DNA of 64,000 nt, from positions 558,001 through 622,000 of the forward strand of contig CAXXFQ010000033.1 of assembly GCA_963674475.2 (NCBI GenBank). The letters run 5' to 3'. The notes under the pieces are model-generated. The model was not told where the DNA came from. It did not search any database and saw nothing but the letters and a program-made list of their open reading frames with translations. Below are positions 1 to 9,112 of this stretch, piece by piece; within the stretch, counting starts at the first letter, position 1; each line of letters begins with the position of its first letter. Position numbers and translations under genes: made by a program. The DNA is from CAXXFQ01 sp963674475 (GTDB taxonomy: Bacteria > Planctomycetota > Planctomycetia > Pirellulales > Thermoguttaceae).

Positions 1-1243
1 CCGAGACGTTGCCCAGGGTACTGGCGGCGTGGCCCTGTTCGACTGGTGAGACCGGGTCCTGTCGGGTCCGGATGCTTCGGAAGAAGTCGGCCGTATGCGC
101 GGTGTAACCGTGGTAGTTGTTGAAGTTCGGGCTGACGTGCAGCGGGGTGTCTTCCGGCTTGAGTCGGACGTCCAGCAACGAGGCCGGTTCGGCCCAGATG
201 CCGCTACGATTGACCCAGACCCAGCCTTCGTCCCCTTCGAATCGACAACCCTGCTTGACCGGATTGTTGCTGTTGGTGTAGACCATTTTCAGGCCGCTTT
301 CCCATCCGAGGTCGCACTGCCAGGTGATCCAGGTGTCGGTCATGCCGGAATCGGGCATGGTGCCGGTCCCTTCAATGGCAAACGGTTTTTCGAACACCTC
401 GGGACATCCCCAACCGGCGATATCGAGATGGTGGACGCCCCAGTTGGTGATGAACCCGGCACAGTAGTGCGAGATCATGTACATCGCCAGCCATTCGCAA
501 CGTCGGGAGTCGAACGGGAAATAGGGGGCCGGGCCGGTCCACCGGTCGTAGTCGAACCCCTCGGGCACCGGGCTGGGCGGGGTGGCCGGATAGGCCTGTC
601 CGCCGGGTGCGCCGACCTGGATCGTGTGGATTTTTCCCAGGTAACCGTTGCGAGCCAAGTTGCACGCTTGGCGGAATTGGGGGAAACTGCGTTGTTGGGT
701 TCCCGTTTGGAAAACGATTCCGTGATCTCGGACCGCTTTTTGGACATGATTCCCTTCGGCGACCCAGCGGGTCAGCGGTTTTTCGCCGTAGATATCTTTG
801 CCCGCCTCGATGATTCGACTGTAGATCACGCCGTGCCAATGGTCGGGCACACAGCCCCAGACGGCGTCGACGTCGGGGCGTGCGAGGACCTCTTCGAATT
901 CGTTGTACAGATCGCAGCCCTTGTAGTCGGCCCGACCGAGTCGCTGGGCGTACATCTGGTTGACCCAGTTGCCGGCGTGTTCACGTCGTTTTTTTCGACA
1001 ATCGGCGATTGCGACCACCTGATGATCGGGCAACGGTCTCATCGCGTGGAGCGAACCCATTCCCCGGTTGCCGACGCCGAACATGGCGATGTTGATCCGA
1101 TCACTCGGCGCCAGTTGTTCTTCACGGCCGAAGACACTGGCGGGAATCAGACTCGGCAGAGTTGTCCCGGCCAACGCGCCTTTGAGGAAATGGCGTCGTG
1201 AGAGACGGCCGAAACGGGATTCGGTTTTCGTATCGGTTTTCAT
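1..1243 (-). CDS. Gfo/Idh/MocA family oxidoreductase with Tat signal (3' end outside window)
   Basis: This is my own translation; the frame is open from the ATG at 1243 to the left edge, about 414 codons. The N terminus has a twin-arginine leader (LSRRHFLKGALAG, about residues 14-26), so the protein is probably exported folded with its nicotinamide cofactor. A Rossmann region follows (NIAMFGVGNRGMGSLHAM, about residues 50-67). The family lysine motif is present as GEKPLTRW, and further on come the segments YDRWTGPAPYFPFDSRRC and NWGVHHLDIA that are typical of secreted planctomycete members. Family members oxidise or reduce sugars, inositols and related polyols; the substrate cannot be read here. 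The gene lies 61 bp downstream of a secreted sugar isomerase on the same strand, so the two probably form an operon. A long plus-strand ORF opposite it is a shadow. The C terminus is missing only because the window ends. Confidence 0.9.
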   Translation of the reverse strand, partial: MKTDTKTESRFGRLSRRHFLKGALAGTTLPSLIPASVFGREEQLAPSDRINIAMFGVGNRGMGSLHAMRPLPDHQVVAIADCRKKRREHAGNWVNQMYAQRLGRADYKGCDLYNEFEEVLARPDVDAVWGCVPDHWHGVIYSRIIEAGKDIYGEKPLTRWVAEGNHVQKAVRDHGIVFQTGTQQRSFPQFRQACNLARNGYLGKIHTIQVGAPGGQAYPATPPSPVPEGFDYDRWTGPAPYFPFDSRRCEWLAMYMISHYCAGFITNWGVHHLDIAGWGCPEVFEKPFAIEGTGTMPDSGMTDTWITWQCDLGWESGLKMVYTNSNNPVKQGCRFEGDEGWVWVNRSGIWAEPASLLDVRLKPEDTPLHVSPNFNNYHGYTAHTADFFRSIRTRQDPVSPVEQGHAASTLGNVS

Positions 1244-1304
1244 CTAAATTCACCTCTTTGGAAATGGGCGGTTTGTGTTGGAGCGGTTTTGCGCGCGGTA
1301 TGAA

Positions 1305-2177
1305 TTATTCCGTCGTGTTGCCGAGCTCTTTCGTCGTCTTGCGGAAGAACTGTCCGCACTGGTCGATCTCGGGCAACGAGCTTTCCCAGTGGTATTCGTA
1401 TTCGATGCCAAAGAGGACCGGTTCGATGCCGAGTCGATCGATTTCGGCGAAGACCTCCTTCAACTCGCCGGAGCCGGTACCCCAGGGGACGTCGTGCGCC
1501 TTCTTGTCGCCAAAGCAGTTGAGGTCCTTGACGTGCATCGTAATGATCCGATTGCCAAGTTTTTTAATGCCGTCGACCGGTCGGATGCCGGAGCGTTGCC
1601 AGTGACCGATGTCGGCACAGGCGCCAATCCATTGGCTGCGTCCTTCGCAAACCTTGAGGACCGTCTCGGGGTTCCAGTAGAAGGACGGATCGGGATGGTT
1701 GTGAATGGCGACGGCGATTTCGTACTGCTTGCAGAACTTTTCGATCGTGTCGAACGCTTCGGGCTTCGGTTCGGAGACGATCGCGCGGACGCCCAATTTT
1801 TTCGCCAGTTCGAAGGCGGCCCGACAACCGGCCTCGTCGCCGGGAATCTCGTGGATGTAGATGCTGGTGAGCGTGATCCCCGCGTCATCGAGCTTTTGTC
1901 GGACATCGGCGATCGATTCGTCGCTCATGCCGCGGGTGATTTTTTCGTCCGAGTCGGGACGGATCTTCTGTCCTTCGAACATCTCGATCGCGTTCATGCC
2001 GATCGACTTGGCCTTGTCGACCGCTTCGAAGAAGGTAAACCGATTGAAGCTCCAAGCGGCCGGGCCGACACGCCAGTGGAGCGGTTTTTTCTCCGCGGCA
2101 AAGGCGTCGGAATTCAAACAGGAAAGAAAACTAGACGCAACGAGCAGGCAGATCAGACGGTGACGGAGCAGCATCAT
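1305..2177 (-). CDS. secreted sugar phosphate isomerase/epimerase (AP-endonuclease-2-like TIM barrel)
   Basis: About 290 residues. I place the start at 2177 because a GGAG motif sits just upstream, and the product then begins MMLLRHRLICLLVASSF, a good signal peptide ending near AFAAEKK. The longer open frame up to 2237 has no such support. The mature part has the xylose-isomerase-like TIM-barrel pattern: AAWSFNRFTFFEAVDKAKSIG at the start, a central IHNHPD segment, then ADIGHWQRSG and a late IEYEYHWESS, which supply the usual acidic and His metal ligands. Family members isomerise or epimerise sugars and polyols, and export suggests work in the periplasm or paryphoplasm. It precedes the Tat-exported oxidoreductase on the same strand and diverges from an AraC-type regulator, so the three look like one sugar-derivative utilisation unit. 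The substrate is unknown. Confidence 0.85.
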   Translation of the reverse strand: MMLLRHRLICLLVASSFLSCLNSDAFAAEKKPLHWRVGPAAWSFNRFTFFEAVDKAKSIGMNAIEMFEGQKIRPDSDEKITRGMSDESIADVRQKLDDAGITLTSIYIHEIPGDEAGCRAAFELAKKLGVRAIVSEPKPEAFDTIEKFCKQYEIAVAIHNHPDPSFYWNPETVLKVCEGRSQWIGACADIGHWQRSGIRPVDGIKKLGNRIITMHVKDLNCFGDKKAHDVPWGTGSGELKEVFAEIDRLGIEPVLFGIEYEYHWESSLPEIDQCGQFFRKTTKELGNTTE

Positions 2178-2430
2178 GAGGACTCCATTTTTTTGGATAG
2201 AGGATATCGAAGTGGGGGATTTGTTGTGTTTCCCCATGGATAGTCAGTCACATGAACCAATTCTATTATAGGGGGCCATTTCGGCGGTTGTCATGTACAA
2301 TATTTCTCAAAATGTTTATACTATTTGGTATCGGTTGCGGTTCGTACTTTACTCCCAGGCCGAAACGGGTTACGAAAGGTCCCCTACGGGTTTTCCGATT
2401 TTTCATGCCGCCCAATGGCCCCAACGTCCT

Positions 2431-3654
2431 ATGGATTCGAAAAAGCAACAAAACCTATCCTCGCTTTCCAAGCCTCCCCAAAGCGCGTCGCGAAAACGAC
2501 TGGTTGCCTTGGTCATGAAGTCGGTCCAACGGTACGATCGACTTATCCTCCAAGGGGTCGCCGCGCGGGTTCATGAAACTGAGGTGTGGAGCCTCTATGT
2601 CGAGGAAGATCCGAAGCTGAGGCTTCCCGATTTGACCTCGCCGATCTGGGACGGGGTGATTGCCGATCTGGACGATCCGAAGGCGGCCCACGCGGTCGAG
2701 TCGCTTACCATTCCGGTCGTCGGGATCGGCGGCGGTTACGGCTGGTACGATCCGGATTCGAATATCCCTTATCTTACGACCGACAACACGACTCTCGGAA
2801 CCAGAGGGGCGGAACACCTGCTCGAACAGGGCTTCAGCCGGTTCGGTTTTTTGGGGATGCCGCCAACACGGATCAATGGTTGGTCGGCCGAACGAAGCAG
2901 GGCGTTTGCCCGACGCATCGAAGAGGCCGGTTTCTCGAGCGAGGTGTTTGTCGGAAGCCGCGACGCGAACCAAAGTTGGGAAACGGTTCTCGAGGAATTG
3001 ATCCAGTGGCTTCAAAGTCTCGAGCGACCGATCGGCATCATGGCCTCCAACGATAGTCGGGCCCGACACCTTTTGGAGGCGTGCCATATGGCCGGGATCG
3101 GGGTGCCGGAGGAGGTGGCCATTTTGGGCGTCGACAACGACGAGGTGATGTGTGAACTGAGCCATCCGCCTTTAAGCAGTATCGAACAGAGTTCACGTCG
3201 GATCGGCTACGAAGCGGCCGTGGCGTTGGAGCAGCTTTTTGAGGGGAAAGCACCACCTCGTTGTAAAAAAATCACCCCGGATGAAATTGTCGTTCGCCAT
3301 TCGACCGATATCCTGGCTGTCGAGAATCCGTTGATTGCCCGCGCGGTCCGGTTTTTGCGGGACCATGTCGATCGTCCGATCCGGGTCCAAGAGGTGCTCG
3401 ACCATTTGGACGTCTCGCGATCGACCTTGGACAAACAGTTTCGCCAGACGCTTGGCCGAACGGTCCACGCCCAGTTGCAACGAATCCGGATCGATCGGGC
3501 CAAACAGCTCCTTTCGAAAACCGAACTGCCGATCCGCGAGGTCTCAAGCCGAAGTGGTTTTGAGTATTTGCAATATTTCAGCACGATTTTCCGACGGAAA
3601 ACGGGGATGACCCCGGCCGAATACCGCCGCGCGATGAAGATCGAGCGGCTTTAA
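2431..3654 (+). CDS. XylR/AraC-type transcriptional regulator with LacI-like sensor domain
   Basis: About 407 residues from the ATG at 2431. An in-frame ATG at 2515 would still include nearly all of the conserved domain, and no clear Shine-Dalgarno separates the two. Residues of about 20-275 resemble the periplasmic-binding-like sensor of LacI/XylR proteins, with RHLLEACHMAGIGVPEEVAI and a VDNDEVMC segment. The last 100 residues form two helix-turn-helix units (VQEVLDHLDVSRSTLDKQF and IREVSSRSGFEYLQYFSTIF) ending in the AraC signature FRRKTGMTPAEYR. Known relatives bind a sugar and activate the adjacent operon. It diverges from the isomerase/oxidoreductase pair, so I infer that it controls them, with the operator in 2178-2430. 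Confidence 0.9.
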   Translation: MDSKKQQNLSSLSKPPQSASRKRLVALVMKSVQRYDRLILQGVAARVHETEVWSLYVEEDPKLRLPDLTSPIWDGVIADLDDPKAAHAVESLTIPVVGIGGGYGWYDPDSNIPYLTTDNTTLGTRGAEHLLEQGFSRFGFLGMPPTRINGWSAERSRAFARRIEEAGFSSEVFVGSRDANQSWETVLEELIQWLQSLERPIGIMASNDSRARHLLEACHMAGIGVPEEVAILGVDNDEVMCELSHPPLSSIEQSSRRIGYEAAVALEQLFEGKAPPRCKKITPDEIVVRHSTDILAVENPLIARAVRFLRDHVDRPIRVQEVLDHLDVSRSTLDKQFRQTLGRTVHAQLQRIRIDRAKQLLSKTELPIREVSSRSGFEYLQYFSTIFRRKTGMTPAEYRRAMKIERL

Positions 3655-3874
3655 ATTGCCTATATACGCGGTTTTGTCTACCTTATAGTGATCTGCAAAA
3701 CCGACCTTTAGTAAAAACGAAATAGCTGGTATAGTTTACTAATCTTGCATATACCACGCAGCCGAAAACAAGCCACAGGCCCTCTTTCCTGTTCCAGGAA
3801 AGCCATCTCACCCACCCTTTTTAAGGGGGTGAATATCAAGATCCAATTGTCTCAACGGATTGAGAGGTTGACTC

Positions 3875-4738
3875 GTGACTATTCATCCGACCGCGATTGT
3901 CAGTCCCGACGCCCGGATAGGTGAAAACGTTCAAATTGGCCCCTACTCGATCGTCGAAGCGGACGTGACCGTCGGCGATGATTGTATTCTGGAAAACCAT
4001 GTCGTCATTCGACGCGGCACGACGCTCGGTCGGAATAACCGAGTCTTCGACGGGGCTGTCCTCGGCGGGATGCCTCAGCATGTCCATATTCCCGAGCGGC
4101 CCGGGCGATTGCTGGTGGGCGACGGCAATGTTTTTCGAGAAAATGTCACCGTCCATCGGGCCCTGGAAACTGAGGAAGCGACCGTTCTCGGAAACGGGAA
4201 TCTGCTGATGGTCAACGCCCACGTGGCCCACGATTGCTTGTTGGAAGATCAGGTGATTCTGACCAACAACGTCATGCTCGGCGGCCACGTCAAAGTCGGC
4301 AACCGGGCGTTTCTCTCCGGCGGCGTCGCGGTCCACCAGTTTTGCCAGATCGGCCAACTGGCGATGATCGGCGGTCAGGCCCATCTGCCCAAGGATGTCC
4401 CGCCGTTTGTCACCGTCGACGGACTCAGCAGCCTGGTCGTCGGTTTGAACCTGATCGGACTGAAGCGGGCCGGTTACGACGCCGAGGCGATCAAGGTTTT
4501 GAAACAAGCGTACCGAGTGGTCTACCGAAGCGGTTTGTCTTGGAAAGAAATCCTCGAGCGTCTGGAGGCCGATTTCTCCGACGGTCCGGCCGCTGCCTTC
4601 GGTCAATTCCTCTCGAGAAGCAAACGGGGCATCGTCGCCGGACGTCGCTCGTCGACCAACTCGACGATCCGACTCGAAGCGGCCCCGTCCGAATCGCCAA
4701 GCATCGACGAACGAATCCTGCGAGTCAAAGCAAGCTAA
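3875..4738 (+). CDS. lpxA: acyl-ACP--UDP-N-acetylglucosamine O-acyltransferase (LpxA)
   Basis: 287 residues from a GTG start preceded at good spacing by GAGAGG. LpxA transfers a 3-hydroxyacyl chain from acyl carrier protein to UDP-GlcNAc, the first step of lipid A synthesis in the cytosol. The sequence is a left-handed beta-helix of hexapeptide repeats from residue 3 (IHPTAIVSPDARIGENVQIG). The catalytic His lies in NAHVAHDC, followed by the diagnostic AVHQFCQIGQLAMIGG. The C-terminal helices (LNLIGLKRAGYD, YRVVYRSGLSWKEIL) match LpxA rather than LpxD. The C terminus carries extra Ser/Arg-rich residues beyond about 255. It stands alone here, unlike the fabZ-lpxA clusters of proteobacteria, and indicates an LPS-bearing outer membrane. 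Confidence 0.93.
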   Translation: MTIHPTAIVSPDARIGENVQIGPYSIVEADVTVGDDCILENHVVIRRGTTLGRNNRVFDGAVLGGMPQHVHIPERPGRLLVGDGNVFRENVTVHRALETEEATVLGNGNLLMVNAHVAHDCLLEDQVILTNNVMLGGHVKVGNRAFLSGGVAVHQFCQIGQLAMIGGQAHLPKDVPPFVTVDGLSSLVVGLNLIGLKRAGYDAEAIKVLKQAYRVVYRSGLSWKEILERLEADFSDGPAAAFGQFLSRSKRGIVAGRRSSTNSTIRLEAAPSESPSIDERILRVKAS

Positions 4739-4758
4739 CGCGGCAAAAAACAAGAAGG

Positions 4759-4789
4759 GCGACCTTCGAGTAGACGGTCGTTTGTTTTT
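4759..4789 (+). terminator. possible weak terminator after lpxA
   Basis: A short stem pairs GCGACC (4759-4764) with GGTCGT (4776-4781) and is followed by TTGTTTTT. The stem is only five or six base pairs, so this is tentative. Confidence 0.3.
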
Positions 4790-4806
4790 CGCATAAAATT
4801 TTTGCA

Positions 4807-4845
4807 TAAAAAAAGAGCGGCTGTCGTTTTGGGGACAACCGCTCT
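4807..4845 (-). terminator. rho-independent terminator of the EF-G-like gene
   Basis: On the minus strand AGAGCGGTTGTC pairs with GACAGCCGCTC across a short CCCAAAAC loop and runs into seven Ts. It lies about 40 bp past the stop codon of the EF-G paralogue. Confidence 0.8.
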
Positions 4846-4883
4846 CTTGATAATCAATTATTCAAACGCGAAAAGCAAACCGT

Positions 4884-6995
4884 TTATTCTTCCTCTTCTT
4901 CTTCGAGGGTCGCTCGGTCCATGATCTCCTTCTGGACGTTGCCCGGGACCACGTCGTAGTGGCTGAACTCGATCGTGTAGCTGCCTTGACCGCCGGTGAT
5001 ACTCGAGAGGCTTCGGGCGTAGGTCATGACCTCGGCCAGCGGAACTTCGGCCGTCACGGTTTGCATGCCGCCACCGGCCGAATCCATGCCGAGCATCCGA
5101 CCGCGTCGACCGGACATGTCGCTGGAGATATCGCCCACGTTGTCGCTCGGGACCGTCACGGCGAGCTTGACCATCGGTTCCAGAAGCGAAGGCTTGGCCT
5201 CTTGGAAAATGTTTCGCAACGCCATTGAGGCGGCCGTCTTGAACGCCTGTTCGTTACTGTCGACCGGGTGATGCTTTCCGAAGTGAACTTCGATACAGAT
5301 GTCCTGGATATGGTGTCCGGCGATGACGCCGCGCTCCATTCGCTCGCGGAAACCCTTTTCGATGGCCGGGAGGAAGTTGCTCGGAATGGTCCCGCCGACG
5401 ACCGAGTCGATCCACAAGAAGTTCCACTCCGGGTCGTAGTGGAATTGCTTGGCATTGGGCAGGAGACCGGCCGCCTTTTGCTTTTCGACCCACTCCTCGT
5501 AGGTGATGTCGTGAGGCAACGGGAACAGTCGAATGTGGACTTCGCCGAACTGGCCGCTACCACCACTTTGCTTCTTATGGCGGTACATCCCATCAGCGTT
5601 GATCTGGATCGTTTCGCGATACGGAATCTTCGGCTCTTTCGTGTTGACTTCGACCTTGTCACGTCGTTTGAGACGCTCTTGGAGGATCTGCAAGTGCAGT
5701 TCGCTCATCCCGTTGATGACCGTTTCCTTGGTCTGCACGTCCAACTCGCGTCGGAAGGCCGGATCTTCTTGGGCGATCTTATTGAGCGCGCCGGAGAGTT
5801 TTGTCTGGTCGTTGCGGCTCTTGGGCGTGACGGCCAGACCGACCATCGGGGTCGGGAACGGAATCGGCAACAACTTGATCTCGCCGAGCGTGTTGCCGGT
5901 TTCAAGCTCTTCCATCTTCGCCACCGCGACAATGTCGCCGGGGATGGCCTGGTCGACCGACGACGTCTCATTCGCCTGGACTTCCAGAAGCGGACCGATC
6001 TTGATCCCCTTACGCGATCCGACCAGGGCGACATGGCTGTCTTTGGTCAGCGTACCGGAAAAGACGCGGATGAAGCTGAGCTTTTGGACGAACGGGTCGA
6101 TCCGGGTCTTGAAGATCTGAGCGACCAGCGGGCCGTTGGGGTCCGGCTTGATTTCGACCGCGTTGCCTTCGGCGTCGGTCGCTTCGATTTCCCGAAAGCC
6201 CGGCGGCAAAACACACATCGAAAACGCGTCGAGCAGGTCGTCGACACCGATGTCCTTTTTCCCCGAGCAGCAGACGATCGGAATCAGGCTGCCGGAGGCG
6301 ATCGCTTGGACGATCAACGTCGAGAGTTCTTTTTCGGTCGGCATTTTGCCTTCGAAGTAGCGTTCCATGACCTCTTCGTCGACTTCGATGATCGACTCCA
6401 AGAGCGACTCGTTGATTTCCGACGGATCGATCAGTGCGCCGGCCGTGTCGTCGGGGACATTCAGCGTGCTGACAACGCCCTTGAAATCGGCCCCTTGCCC
6501 TACGGGGACGTTCAGTAGATTACACGCGCTGCCGAACGTCTCTTGGATCGTTTCGACCAGTGCGGGGAAGTCGATATTATCCAAATCCATCCGATTGAGG
6601 ACGATGATCCGTCCCAAACCGGCCTTGCCCGCTTCGGCGAAGACGCGGCGGGTATTGACTTCGATTCCCGACTGGGCGTTGATGATGATAGCGGCCGTGT
6701 CGACGCCACGAATCGTGCCGATCGCTTGACCGATGAAGTCCGGGTAGCCGGGCGAGTCGAGCAGGTTGAATCGCTTGCCCTTGTAATCGAAATGAGTCAC
6801 CTTCGACTCAATCGAATATTTGTGGTGTTTTTCTTCTTCGTCGAAGTCGCAGATGCTCGTGCCGTCGTCGACACTGGCTTGACGGTGAACCGCCCCGGTC
6901 TTGTTAAGGATCGTATCGATCAGCGTCGTTTTGCCCGCTGAACCGTGCCCACAGAACACCACGTTACGAATTGCTTCCACTTGGTACTTTGCCAT
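4884..6995 (-). CDS. fusA: elongation factor G-like translational GTPase (EF-G paralogue)
   Basis: 703 residues with the full EF-G domain order: GTPase domain (about 1-275), domain II (about 300-390), then domains III-V. The P-loop is GHGSAGKT (residues 17-24), G3 is DSPGYPDF, and G4 reads NRMD instead of the usual NKMD. Domain IV/V motifs such as SGGSGQFGEVHI and GRRGRMLGMD are present. EF-G catalyses ribosome translocation and, with RRF, recycling. The divergent GTPase motifs, and the absence of rpsL/rpsG/tuf neighbours, suggest the EF-G-like paralogue class rather than the housekeeping copy in a str operon; some paralogues work only in recycling or in particular conditions. The protein ends in an acidic EEEEEE tail. 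It is a single-gene unit with its own terminator. Confidence 0.88.
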   Translation of the reverse strand: MAKYQVEAIRNVVFCGHGSAGKTTLIDTILNKTGAVHRQASVDDGTSICDFDEEEKHHKYSIESKVTHFDYKGKRFNLLDSPGYPDFIGQAIGTIRGVDTAAIIINAQSGIEVNTRRVFAEAGKAGLGRIIVLNRMDLDNIDFPALVETIQETFGSACNLLNVPVGQGADFKGVVSTLNVPDDTAGALIDPSEINESLLESIIEVDEEVMERYFEGKMPTEKELSTLIVQAIASGSLIPIVCCSGKKDIGVDDLLDAFSMCVLPPGFREIEATDAEGNAVEIKPDPNGPLVAQIFKTRIDPFVQKLSFIRVFSGTLTKDSHVALVGSRKGIKIGPLLEVQANETSSVDQAIPGDIVAVAKMEELETGNTLGEIKLLPIPFPTPMVGLAVTPKSRNDQTKLSGALNKIAQEDPAFRRELDVQTKETVINGMSELHLQILQERLKRRDKVEVNTKEPKIPYRETIQINADGMYRHKKQSGGSGQFGEVHIRLFPLPHDITYEEWVEKQKAAGLLPNAKQFHYDPEWNFLWIDSVVGGTIPSNFLPAIEKGFRERMERGVIAGHHIQDICIEVHFGKHHPVDSNEQAFKTAASMALRNIFQEAKPSLLEPMVKLAVTVPSDNVGDISSDMSGRRGRMLGMDSAGGGMQTVTAEVPLAEVMTYARSLSSITGGQGSYTIEFSHYDVVPGNVQKEIMDRATLEEEEEE

Positions 6996-7134
6996 GGATC
7001 GTTCCTTTATTCTTTTTCAGGGCGATTGAGAGTCGCTACCGGTTTCCCTCGCTCACTCTTGTCTTTCGACGACGCTCTCCGGTTTAAAAAAGATGCCGCC
7101 CTAACAGTGGTTTAATATATCAATTCCTTTGCGG

Positions 7135-7851
7135 TCAGACTTCGGCCGCTGCAAGCGCTTCGGGCAAGGTCAAGCTCTCTTCGTAGAGGGCTCGGCCAAT
7201 AATACAACCGTCCAATCCGGCGCGGGCTAACCGGGCCACGTCTTCGGCCGTGGTTACCCCTCCGCTGGCGATGACCGGGATCTCGACAGCCTGTTTCATT
7301 TCGACCATCGCTTCGACATTCGGGCCGGTCATCATGCCGTCGGTCGAGATATCCGTATAATTGATCGCACAAAGGGGCATATCGGCAAATTGACGCGCCA
7401 ACTCGACCGCCGAGACGCCGCTTGTCTCGAGCCACCCATCGGTGGCAACTCGTCCTTCCTTTGCGTCGATCCCGAGAACCAGCTTGTCGGGAAACTTTTG
7501 ACACATCTGACGGAACCAATCGGGCTGTTTGATCGCCAACGTGCCGATGACCAGCCGGGCCACCCCCAGTTCGAGCAGTTCCCGTATGGTCTCTTCGGTT
7601 CGGATTCCACCGCCCAGCTCGCACGGGACGTTGACCGACGCGAGAATTTCCCGCACACTCTCCAGATTGGCCGGTTTACCTTCTTTCGCGCCGTCGAGAT
7701 CGACCAGATGGAGGCATTTCCCCCCCAGATCGACCCAATGGCGGGCCATGGCGGCCGGATTGTCGCCGAAAACGGTCTCTTGGGCGTAGTCCCCCTGTTT
7801 GAGGCGGACGCATTTTCCGCCACGCAGGTCAATTGCCGGCCAAATCTCCAT
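7135..7851 (-). CDS. hisA: phosphoribosylformimino-5-aminoimidazole carboxamide ribotide isomerase (HisA)
   Basis: 238 residues, normal for HisA, a (beta-alpha)8 barrel that carries out the Amadori rearrangement of ProFAR to PRFAR in histidine synthesis. The N-terminal catalytic Asp is in WPAIDLRGGKCVRL (residue 8), and the second catalytic Asp is in INYTDISTDGMMTGPN. The two phosphate-binding loops are ELGGGIRTEETI and VIASGGVTTAEDV followed by GCIIGRALYE. hisH lies upstream on the same strand, 259 bp away; its product supplies ammonia for the next step with HisF, which is not in the window. No convincing Shine-Dalgarno precedes the start. Confidence 0.95.
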   Translation of the reverse strand: MEIWPAIDLRGGKCVRLKQGDYAQETVFGDNPAAMARHWVDLGGKCLHLVDLDGAKEGKPANLESVREILASVNVPCELGGGIRTEETIRELLELGVARLVIGTLAIKQPDWFRQMCQKFPDKLVLGIDAKEGRVATDGWLETSGVSAVELARQFADMPLCAINYTDISTDGMMTGPNVEAMVEMKQAVEIPVIASGGVTTAEDVARLARAGLDGCIIGRALYEESLTLPEALAAAEV

Positions 7852-8110
7852 TTTTTGTGGCTCGCCTCGCTGATAGAAGGAGTGAATCCGCAGGGCGTAA
7901 ACCGCCCGCGGAAAGGCAAAACGTCTAATATGCCACGATTTGACGGCTCACGCAAGGGGAATGCGGACGGGGTGAAAATTGATGATGCAAAGGGGAGAAA
8001 AAGGTAGTTGAAAAGAACCTCGGCTTTCACCCTTTACTTTGTAGCGATTTTTTCCCTAAAAAACGCCGTTTCGGCAGAAGTTGCCCTCAGATTAGCGGGA
8101 AATTTCTTTC

Positions 8111-8728
8111 TTACGACGGCAACTCGCCGAAATTCTTCAGCATTTTCAGCCCCTCGCTTTGGCTCTTTTCCGGGTGGAACTGGGTTGCGTACAGGTTGTC
8201 GCGCCAGATCATCGAGCAGAAGTCGTCCGGATAGTCGGTTTCGGTCGCGATTACCCCCGAATCGGAGGGGACTACGTAATACGAGTGGACGAAATAGAAC
8301 TGGGCGCCCTCTTCAATTCCCTCGAGAAGGGGGGCCTTGCGGCGAATCTTGAGTTGATTCCACCCCATGTGGGGGACAGAGAACTCGCGGGGCAGTTCGA
8401 ACTTGACCACCTCGCCCGGAATGACCCCCAGCCCCTCGTGGACCCCGTTTTCGTAGCTCCGATCGAAAAGTAGCTGCAATCCGAGGCAGATTCCCAGGAA
8501 GGGCTTTCCCGAATTGATTGCGTCGAGGACCACCTCGACCATCCCCTTTCGCTTCAGTTCGGTCATCGCGTCCTCGAACGCGCCGACGCCGGGGAGGACC
8601 ACTTTCTGGGCCTGGGCCACCACGGCCGGGTCGCCGGTGACGGTCGCGTCGAATCCGACCCGCTCGAAACCTTTTTGGACGCTTCGCAGGTTGCCCATCC
8701 CATAGTCGATAATCGCGATTGAGGTCAT
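8111..8728 (-). CDS. hisH: imidazole glycerol phosphate synthase, glutamine amidotransferase subunit (HisH)
   Basis: 205 residues. HisH hydrolyses glutamine and channels ammonia to HisF, giving IGP and AICAR. The class I amidotransferase triad is visible: nucleophile Cys in FLGICLGLQLLF, and His/Glu in ATQFHPEKSQ near the C terminus. The N terminus IAIIDYGMGNLRSVQKG is characteristic. It is on the same strand as hisA and upstream of it, so they may be cotranscribed across the 259-bp gap. hisF was not found. Confidence 0.95.
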   Translation of the reverse strand: MTSIAIIDYGMGNLRSVQKGFERVGFDATVTGDPAVVAQAQKVVLPGVGAFEDAMTELKRKGMVEVVLDAINSGKPFLGICLGLQLLFDRSYENGVHEGLGVIPGEVVKFELPREFSVPHMGWNQLKIRRKAPLLEGIEEGAQFYFVHSYYVVPSDSGVIATETDYPDDFCSMIWRDNLYATQFHPEKSQSEGLKMLKNFGELPS

Positions 8729-8823
8729 CGTTTTTTTCTGTTCGGTTGAGGAAATGAGTCGGGGAACGAATGAAGATAATTTCCCCCGAGGAAAACCTCC
8801 AGTTTACCCGATCAGTAGGCTCC

Positions 8824-8864
8824 TTGAAAACGGGGGACGGTACCCGTTGAAGACGGGGGACGGT
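8824..8864. repeat. two-copy tandem 23-bp repeat in the hisH-speD intergenic region
   Basis: TTGAAAACGGGGGACGGT (8824-8841) recurs as TTGAAGACGGGGGACGGT (8847-8864) with a 23-bp period, 17 of 18 bases identical. The second unit also starts a GAAGAC...GTCTTC hairpin. It sits in the 384-bp gap between divergent hisH and speD, which otherwise shows no gene. It could be an operator pair; no function is evident. Confidence 0.5.
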
Positions 8865-9112
8865 CTTCGGGTTTTGTCAGGCCGAAAAAAAAAGGGCGAG
8901 GGCGATGCCGCCTTGGCATGATTTTGGAAGGTTCCTGCTCGGAAATTCCCCTACTGGGGAAAGACAAAAAAGGCGGCCGCTTTCGTTGAAAAAAAGTGGA
9001 AAATTTCCCCCTTTTTCAACCTATTCAGGATCTTGACGAGGGGGGCCGTTTGAATTACGTTGTTGGATCGTCGTTTTTTCGTCCTCCCGACACCTTTTGT
9101 CTTTCACTCACA

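Noticed and set aside
95..1201. Plus-strand ORF of 368 codons at the left edge
   Set aside because: The minus strand encodes a clear Tat-exported oxidoreductase over the same bases; the plus-strand product has no family resemblance.
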